NCBI RefSeq assembly: GCF_002025255.2
Contig: NZ_CP054587.1
Coordinates: 1,612,001-1,676,000 of the forward strand
DNA length: 64,000 nucleotides
Direction: 5' to 3'
Source of the DNA: Halolamina sp. CBA1230
GTDB lineage: Archaea; Halobacteriota; Halobacteria; Halobacteriales; Haloferacaceae
In this document: piece by piece, positions 59,840-64,000 of the stretch
Numbering within the stretch: the stretch's first letter is position 1
Layout of the letters: each line of letters opens with the position of its first letter
The notes under the pieces: generated by a model
What the model was told of the DNA's origin: nothing
What the model saw: only the letters and a program-made list of their open reading frames with translations
The model's database searches: none
Made by a program: the position numbers and the translations under genes

Positions 59840-60538
59840 ATGGCTGACCCCTACGGCCGGGCCATCCGTGACTTCCATCGGGACGAGCAGGACGAGCCCC
59901 TGATCGACCGCGACGGCGACGAAAGCCGTGACCATGCGATCGAGGAGTACTACTTCGGCGAACACACGCCGGAAGAGTGGTTCGAACCCCGCGTCGACGG
60001 GCCGCTGCTGGATATCGGCGCCGGCGCGGGACGGGACGCACTGTACTTCCAGGAGCGCGTGGAGACGGTCGCACTCGAGGTGAGCGAGCATCTCGTGACG
60101 GTGCTGGAGGAGCGCGGTGTCGAGAATGCGCGGCTGGGCGACATGTTCGCGCTCCGGGAGCAGTTCGGCCGGGACCGCTTCCAGGCGGCGCTCGCGGTGG
60201 GGACGCAGATCCAGTTGGCGCCCTCCGATCACGCGCTCCGTGAGTTCCTCGCGGATCTCGCCCACGTCACGACGCCCGACGGCGTCGCCCTGCTACACGG
60301 CTACGACCCCGAAGCTGCGGTCGAGGAAGACGTGTTCGCCTGTCGCTCGGACCCCACGTCCGGGATCGCTCACCGCGTCTACCACAGCGAGTACGAGGGC
60401 GAGGTAGGTGAGACGCTCCTGTTCAGGCTGTGCAGCGTCGACCGCCTCCGCGAGGCGACCGTCGGCACCGCGTGGCACGTGGCCGACAGCCGGCAGGAGG
60501 ACGTGACGTGGCTGGCAGTGCTGGAGAAGGACGAATAG
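59840..60538 (+). CDS. SAM-dependent methyltransferase
   Basis: A 232-residue class I methyltransferase. The SAM-binding loop is GPLLDIGAGAGRDALYFQE, followed by an acidic strand end (VALEVSEHLVTVLEE) and FQAALAVGTQIQLAPSDHALREFL. The N-terminal lead MADPYGRAIRDFHRDEQ with EEYYFGEHTPEEWFEP is shared by haloarchaeal members. The substrate is unknown. It ends just before the triple hairpin repeat. Confidence 0.87.
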   Translation: MADPYGRAIRDFHRDEQDEPLIDRDGDESRDHAIEEYYFGEHTPEEWFEPRVDGPLLDIGAGAGRDALYFQERVETVALEVSEHLVTVLEERGVENARLGDMFALREQFGRDRFQAALAVGTQIQLAPSDHALREFLADLAHVTTPDGVALLHGYDPEAAVEEDVFACRSDPTSGIAHRVYHSEYEGEVGETLLFRLCSVDRLREATVGTAWHVADSRQEDVTWLAVLEKDE

Positions 60539-60640
60539 TGGCCGCGGGAACGGTCACCCGCGGCGTCAGTAGGGGCCGCGCGAACGGCCACCCGCGGCAT
60601 CAGTAGTGGTCGCGGGAACGGTCACCCGCGACATCAGTAG
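60539..60640. terminator. 34-bp hairpin repeated three times between convergent genes
   Basis: Units 60539-60572, 60573-60606 and 60607-60640 each contain an 8-bp stem around aacggYca and end in cagtag. Stems are GCCGCGGG/CCCGCGGC, GCCGCGCG/CCCGCGGC (one mismatch) and GTCGCGGG/CCCGCGAC. The array begins right after the methyltransferase stop and contains the stop of the convergent glycosylase gene. It would present hairpins to transcripts from both sides, so it is likely a bidirectional terminator or 3-prime end protector. Confidence 0.6.
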
Positions 60641-61224
60641 TCGCCCAGCCGGGACTGCCCGCTCTCGCCGTCGGCGACGCCGGCGAGTTCGGCGGCGCGG
60701 GCGATAGCGTCCGCGAACGTGTCGCGCTGTGAAGCGTCGTACAGCGTCGCCGCGGGGTGGACCGAGAGCAGGACGCGCTGGGAGCGGTCGCCGATCCGGG
60801 CGTCCTGCACCTCGCCGGCCTCCTTCGTCACCGCCACGTCGCGATCGAGCAGGTGCTCGCTGGGCACTTTCCCGAGCGTGACCACCAGCTCCGGATCGAC
60901 GGTCTCGATCTCGCGTTCGAGGTAGCTCCGGCAGTTCGCTAGCTCCTCCTTGTGGGGGTCGCGGTTCTCCGGCGGCCGGCAACGCACGCAGTTGGTGATC
61001 CGGACGTCCGAGCGGGCGAGTCCCGCGTCCCGCAGCGCCTCGTCGAGCACGTCGCCCGAGCGGCCGACGAACGGCTCGCCACCCTCGTCCTCCTGCTGGC
61101 CCGGCGCCTCGCCGAGGAAGAGGAGGTCGGCGTCTGCCGGCCCGACGCCGTTGACGATGCGGCTCCGTGACTCGACAAGCGCGGGACAGCGTTCACAGGA
61201 CTCCACGCAGAGGCCGTCGTTCAT
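60634..61224 (-). CDS. uracil-DNA glycosylase, family 4 type (4Fe-4S)
   Basis: A 196-residue enzyme that removes uracil from DNA. The active-site motif is GEAPGQQEDEGGEPFVGRSG and the second motif is LSVHPAATLYD. Cysteines 10, 13, 82 and 98 sit where the iron-sulfur cluster ligands are in family 4. The start MNDGLCVESCERCPALVESR fits the family; the longer frame is shadow of the dipeptidase gene. It ends inside the third hairpin repeat unit. Confidence 0.9.
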   Translation of the reverse strand: MNDGLCVESCERCPALVESRSRIVNGVGPADADLLFLGEAPGQQEDEGGEPFVGRSGDVLDEALRDAGLARSDVRITNCVRCRPPENRDPHKEELANCRSYLEREIETVDPELVVTLGKVPSEHLLDRDVAVTKEAGEVQDARIGDRSQRVLLSVHPAATLYDASQRDTFADAIARAAELAGVADGESGQSRLGDY

Positions 61225-61325
61225 ACCGGACCCCGGGCGCCGACCGGCTTGAAGGGTGGCGCTTCGTTCCGGCAACCTCGGCGGGCGCCGGAAGCTCGAA
61301 GTCGGCGCGGGCGGAGGACCCACCC

Positions 61326-62393
61326 GTGCTCCCCATCATCGACGGCCACAACGACACGCTGCTTGCGGCGACCAGCGACCGCGCTGGCGGCGCGTTTCTC
61401 GACAGCGAGGACGCAGTCCTTGACAGCGAGGACGCCGACAGCGAGTCGGAGGCCGACGACGACACCAGCGACGGCCACCTCGACCTCGCCCGCGCCGAGA
61501 AAGCAGGGCTCGCGGCCGGGATCTTCGCCGCGTTCGTCCCCAACGAGGAGGAACTGGAGGACTGGAGCGAACTCCCGCCGGCAGTCGACGCCGAGCGCGC
61601 CCGCCGGATCGTCGACGAGCAGTTCGAAACGCTCCACAGCTGGGCCGCCGCGACCGATCGCTTCCGCGTGATCGGCGATATCGACGACCTCGACGCCTGT
61701 CTCGCCGGTGACGCCGTCGGGGGGATTCCCCACATCGAGGGCGCTGGAGCCGTCGATCCCGACCTTGTAAATCTTGACTCGCTATACGAAACCGGCCTGC
61801 GATCGCTCGGGCTCGTCTGGTCGCGCCCCAACGCCTTCGCTCACGGCGTCCCCTTCGAACACGACGCGACGCCGGACATCGGGCCGGGGCTGACCGAAGC
61901 CGGGTTCGATCTGGTCGACGCGTGTGAGGAGCGGGGGATCGTCGTCGACCTGGCCCACCTGAACGCCGCGGGGTTCTGGGACGTCGCCGAGACCGTCGAC
62001 GCGCCGCTGGTGGTCTCCCACGCCGGCGCCCACGGCGTCTCGCCGGCGTCGCGGAACCTCACCGACGACCAGCTCGACGCCGTCGCCGACAGCGGCGGGA
62101 TCGTCGGCTGTACGTTCGGCACGGCCCACCTCCGCCCGGACGGGCAGCGCGGGACGGACGCCTCGCTGTCGACGCTGCTCGACCACGTCGCGTACTTCGC
62201 CGACCGGATGGGCGTCGAACACGTGGGGCTGGGGTCGGACTTCGACGGCGCGACCGTGCCCGAGGCCGTGGGCGACGTGACGGGGCTCCGCGACGTGCTC
62301 GACGGGCTGGAGGACCGGGGGTTCGACCGCGCGGAGCGGGAGGCGATCGCGTCCGGGAACTGGCGGCGGGTGCTCGAGGCGTGGTGGGCGTAG
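61326..62393 (+). CDS. M19 family (membrane-dipeptidase-like) dipeptidase
   Basis: A 355-residue zinc dipeptidase. Metal and substrate residues appear in order: PIIDGHNDTLL, GIPHIEGAGAVDP (bridging Glu), VDLAHLNAAGFWDV, VVSHAGAHGVSPASRNLTDDQL (here by its core SHAGAH) and HVGLGSDFDGA. A poly-acidic insert (DSEDAVLDSEDADSESEADDD) near residue 30 contains two near-repeats of DSEDA. GTG 61326 begins at the family N-terminus. A decayed copy of its 3-prime end lies 1.2 kb downstream. Confidence 0.92.
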   Translation: MLPIIDGHNDTLLAATSDRAGGAFLDSEDAVLDSEDADSESEADDDTSDGHLDLARAEKAGLAAGIFAAFVPNEEELEDWSELPPAVDAERARRIVDEQFETLHSWAAATDRFRVIGDIDDLDACLAGDAVGGIPHIEGAGAVDPDLVNLDSLYETGLRSLGLVWSRPNAFAHGVPFEHDATPDIGPGLTEAGFDLVDACEERGIVVDLAHLNAAGFWDVAETVDAPLVVSHAGAHGVSPASRNLTDDQLDAVADSGGIVGCTFGTAHLRPDGQRGTDASLSTLLDHVAYFADRMGVEHVGLGSDFDGATVPEAVGDVTGLRDVLDGLEDRGFDRAEREAIASGNWRRVLEAWWA

Positions 62394-62468
62394 CGGGACG
62401 AGCGCCCACAGCTGTCGTCGTTCCGGTCGTTGCATGCTCCCACCCAGTTCTGACACTAGAGAGACGTG

Positions 62469-63446
62469 CTACGCGGAGTCCGTCGTCGTCCGCCCGCTTG
62501 CCGTCTCGGTCGCCGTCGCGGGTTCGTAGTGAACGCGGTGGACTACCGTCTCCGACTCCTCGGAGATCGCCGTCACCACGAGCTGATCACCCGCCTCGTG
62601 TAACGCGACGGTCGCCCACGAGTCGGCCCACCCGTTCACCTCGTCGTCGCCGCCCGAGAGTTCGGTCTGCCACTCCTCGATGGTCGACTCGATACGGATC
62701 GCCTCGGCCTCGATTCCCGGGTTGTCCGCCAGCACCACTTTCGCCCACTCGACGTCCGAGACGGCGCCGTCGGTGTCCTGCTCGTACTCCCAGTCTACCT
62801 CCGCGACCACGTCGTGGTCCGTGTCGACGATCTCCGGGTCGAACACGTCGCTGGGGTTCTCCGGCACGTCGGGACGCCTGCCGACCCAGAACACCCGCCA
62901 CTCCCCCGAGTCAGGGAGCAGTACCCACGTCTCGCCGATCGCGAGGTTCGTCGGCTCCGACGCTGCCTCGACGAGCACCCCCGAGCGATCCGCGAGGGCG
63001 GCATCGAGCCCGCCGTCATCGAAGACGAACCCCGCCGCCTCGAACTCGCGGATCTCCGACGCCGTCGGATCAGCGCCGACGGTCTCGGCCGTATCCGGAT
63101 CGAACGACGGCTGCGTCTCCGGAAACGTGACCTCGCCCGCCTCGATCGTCGAGACGAACGGGCTCTCGCTGTGGACGGTCTCCCGGAGCGCCTCGGCGTC
63201 GCCGGCCGCGACGGCCGCGAAGTACGCCTCGATCGCGGCGACTGGCTCCCCGTCGGCGGTTGGGGTCCCGGCCGGCTCCGGATCGTCAGTGTCGGTGTTC
63301 GGTCCCGACGCCGACGTTTCCGGGGGTTCCGTCCCGGGTTCATCGGCGCCAGGGCCGGTGGATTCGGTCTCGATCGCGGCGAGACAGCCAGTCAGCCCCG
63401 CCACGCCGAGCGCGCCGGCGATGGATACGTAGGTTCGTCGTCGCAT
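62469..63446 (-). CDS. Tat-type lipoprotein of unknown function
   Basis: A 325-residue protein. The N-terminus MRRRTYVSIAGALGVAGLTGC has a twin-arginine motif and a lipobox ending at Cys21, so it is exported folded and lipid-anchored. A Thr/Pro/acidic linker (about 25-65) follows, then an NTF2-like start (AIEAYFAAVAAGDAEALRETVHSES) and a soluble domain rich in Trp and Glu. It lies between the dipeptidase gene and the decayed copy. The longer frame upstream is antisense to that copy. Confidence 0.8.
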   Translation of the reverse strand: MRRRTYVSIAGALGVAGLTGCLAAIETESTGPGADEPGTEPPETSASGPNTDTDDPEPAGTPTADGEPVAAIEAYFAAVAAGDAEALRETVHSESPFVSTIEAGEVTFPETQPSFDPDTAETVGADPTASEIREFEAAGFVFDDGGLDAALADRSGVLVEAASEPTNLAIGETWVLLPDSGEWRVFWVGRRPDVPENPSDVFDPEIVDTDHDVVAEVDWEYEQDTDGAVSDVEWAKVVLADNPGIEAEAIRIESTIEEWQTELSGGDDEVNGWADSWATVALHEAGDQLVVTAISEESETVVHRVHYEPATATETASGRTTTDSA

Positions 63447-63572
63447 GGTTGGACGTAGTCTCACTGTGTTGTAAACCGTCGAGCGATGTTGCACGGCCGG
63501 AAACACACGTCTCGGGATCCTGCTCCGCTCCGGACGTCTCGATGCGTCGGCGCGGATTCTGAGGGCGAACCG

Positions 63573-63789
63573 CTGCTCGACCACTCGCGTACTTCGTCGG
63601 CCGGCCGGGCGCCGAATACGCTCGGGTGGGGTCGGACTTCGACGGCGCACCCATGCTAGAAGCCGTGCTGGACGGACTCCGTGGCGTACCCGACGGCTTC
63701 GAAGGACGAGACGAAGGTTCGACCGCACGGGGCGGGAAGCGATCTCGTCTGGGAACTGCCGGCGGGTGCTCGACGCGTGGTGGCGGTAG
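63573..63789 (+). pseudogene. decayed copy of the M19 dipeptidase 3-prime end
   Basis: The 63447-63839 gap contains a degraded duplicate of about the last 210 bases of the dipeptidase gene (62180-62393). Shared stretches include ctgctcgacca, cgcgtacttcg, ggggtcggacttcgacggcg, gggaactg and ggcgggtgctcga followed by gcgtggtgg. Small deletions and frameshifts break the frame: the DFDGA part reads in one frame and the WRRVL-like tail in another. Nothing is identifiable from 63447 to 63570. Confidence 0.85.
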
Positions 63790-63839
63790 TCGACCGCCCA
63801 AACAGAACTTTCAACTGCCGTATCACCCATGGTCGAGAT

Positions 63840-64000
63840 ATGCGTCCCACACCCCGATTCTGGCACACGGTCGCACTGGCCGGCGTGCTGGCGGGGCTGG
63901 GAGTTCTCGCAGAGCGCCCGGCCGGTATGCTTGGCGGCGGCGTGCTGGGCGCGTGGCTACTCACCAGCCAGTACACCGCACTCACAGAGTTCCGCGCCGT
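63840..64000 (+). CDS. membrane protein, 5-prime part only
   Basis: ATG 63840 opens a frame that runs off the right edge (53 residues seen). It begins MRPTPRFWHTVALAGVLAGL and has two hydrophobic helices (about 8-23 and 29-44), then SQYTALTEFRAV. The opening resembles haloarchaeal DUF58-type proteins, but too little is present to be sure. Confidence 0.55.
   Translation, partial: MRPTPRFWHTVALAGVLAGLGVLAERPAGMLGGGVLGAWLLTSQYTALTEFRA

Noticed and set aside
60539-60640. CRISPR-like short repeat at 60.5 kb
   Set aside because: Units are contiguous with no unique spacers.

Overview
The window is a dense, GC-rich haloarchaeal chromosome segment (class Halobacteria). The evidence is acidic proteins, many families confined to halophilic archaea, short or absent 5-prime leaders, and archaeal versions of core genes: PCNA, Trm1, archaeal LeuRS, the 3-dehydroquinate synthase II and ADTH synthase route to shikimate, an AglD-type glycosyltransferase, TrmB, Lrp and Bat-type regulators. 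The sequence does not fix the genus.

Layout. 1-10.2 kb: the start of aroD, a BtuF-like protein, a DUF84 NTP phosphatase, an AglD-like mannosyltransferase/flippase fusion, small haloarchaeal zinc-ribbon and winged-helix proteins, a PhzF enzyme, an MFS carrier and 3-dehydroquinate synthase II. 10.7-21.6 kb: tRNA-Ser(GGA) with a decayed tRNA fragment beside it, RidA next to threonine deaminase, Trm1, a UbiA/lycopene-cyclase fusion, YihY and PAP2 membrane proteins, and glutamine synthetase divergent from an Lrp regulator. 22.6-31.7 kb: M29-type aminopeptidase, PCNA, a HAD phosphatase, an internally deleted MFS pseudogene, a CDF transporter, a phosphoesterase, a MutS-like ATPase and an alkyltransferase-like protein without its catalytic cysteine. 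31.8-35.6 kb: a compact trpCBA operon followed by ADTH synthase. 36-42 kb: an alanine dehydrogenase-like protein, a Bat-type regulator divergent from a nucleoside-diphosphate-sugar epimerase-like protein, and leucyl-tRNA synthetase. 42.2-43.6 kb: an IS1341-type element with an intact TnpB. 44.2-48.5 kb: a TrmB regulator divergent from a three-gene MacB-like ABC operon. 49-64 kb: a small AT-rich islet, two Hsp20 proteins, prephenate dehydratase, a ModE-like regulator with a metal exporter and UspA, CspA, an ABC-2 system, HisH, a methyltransferase, a uracil-DNA glycosylase, an M19 dipeptidase with a decayed copy of its 3-prime end, and the start of a membrane protein.

Aromatic amino acid supply is a recurring theme: aroD, dehydroquinate synthase II, ADTH synthase, trpCBA and pheA all lie here, in separate transcription units. 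A palindrome containing TGTACA sits over the predicted trpC transcription start and could be an operator.

The most unusual content is in the intergenic spaces. Six copies of a roughly 290-330 bp element with inverted ends (X family, MITE-like) lie between genes. A related family (Y) shares their core but has different ends. Downstream of glnA is a run of nine short hairpins, nearly all with three-base loops, in which the linkers (TAGCA and CATC) are kept while the stems differ completely yet stay self-complementary. A two-hairpin unit with the reverse-complement linker TGCTA is inserted in one Y copy 15 kb away. This looks like a small structured unit that has been copied, and it is the best candidate here for something undescribed. 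A 34-bp hairpin repeated three times between two convergent genes, with a compensatory stem change, and two micro-ORFs overlapping transporter start codons are further items of note.
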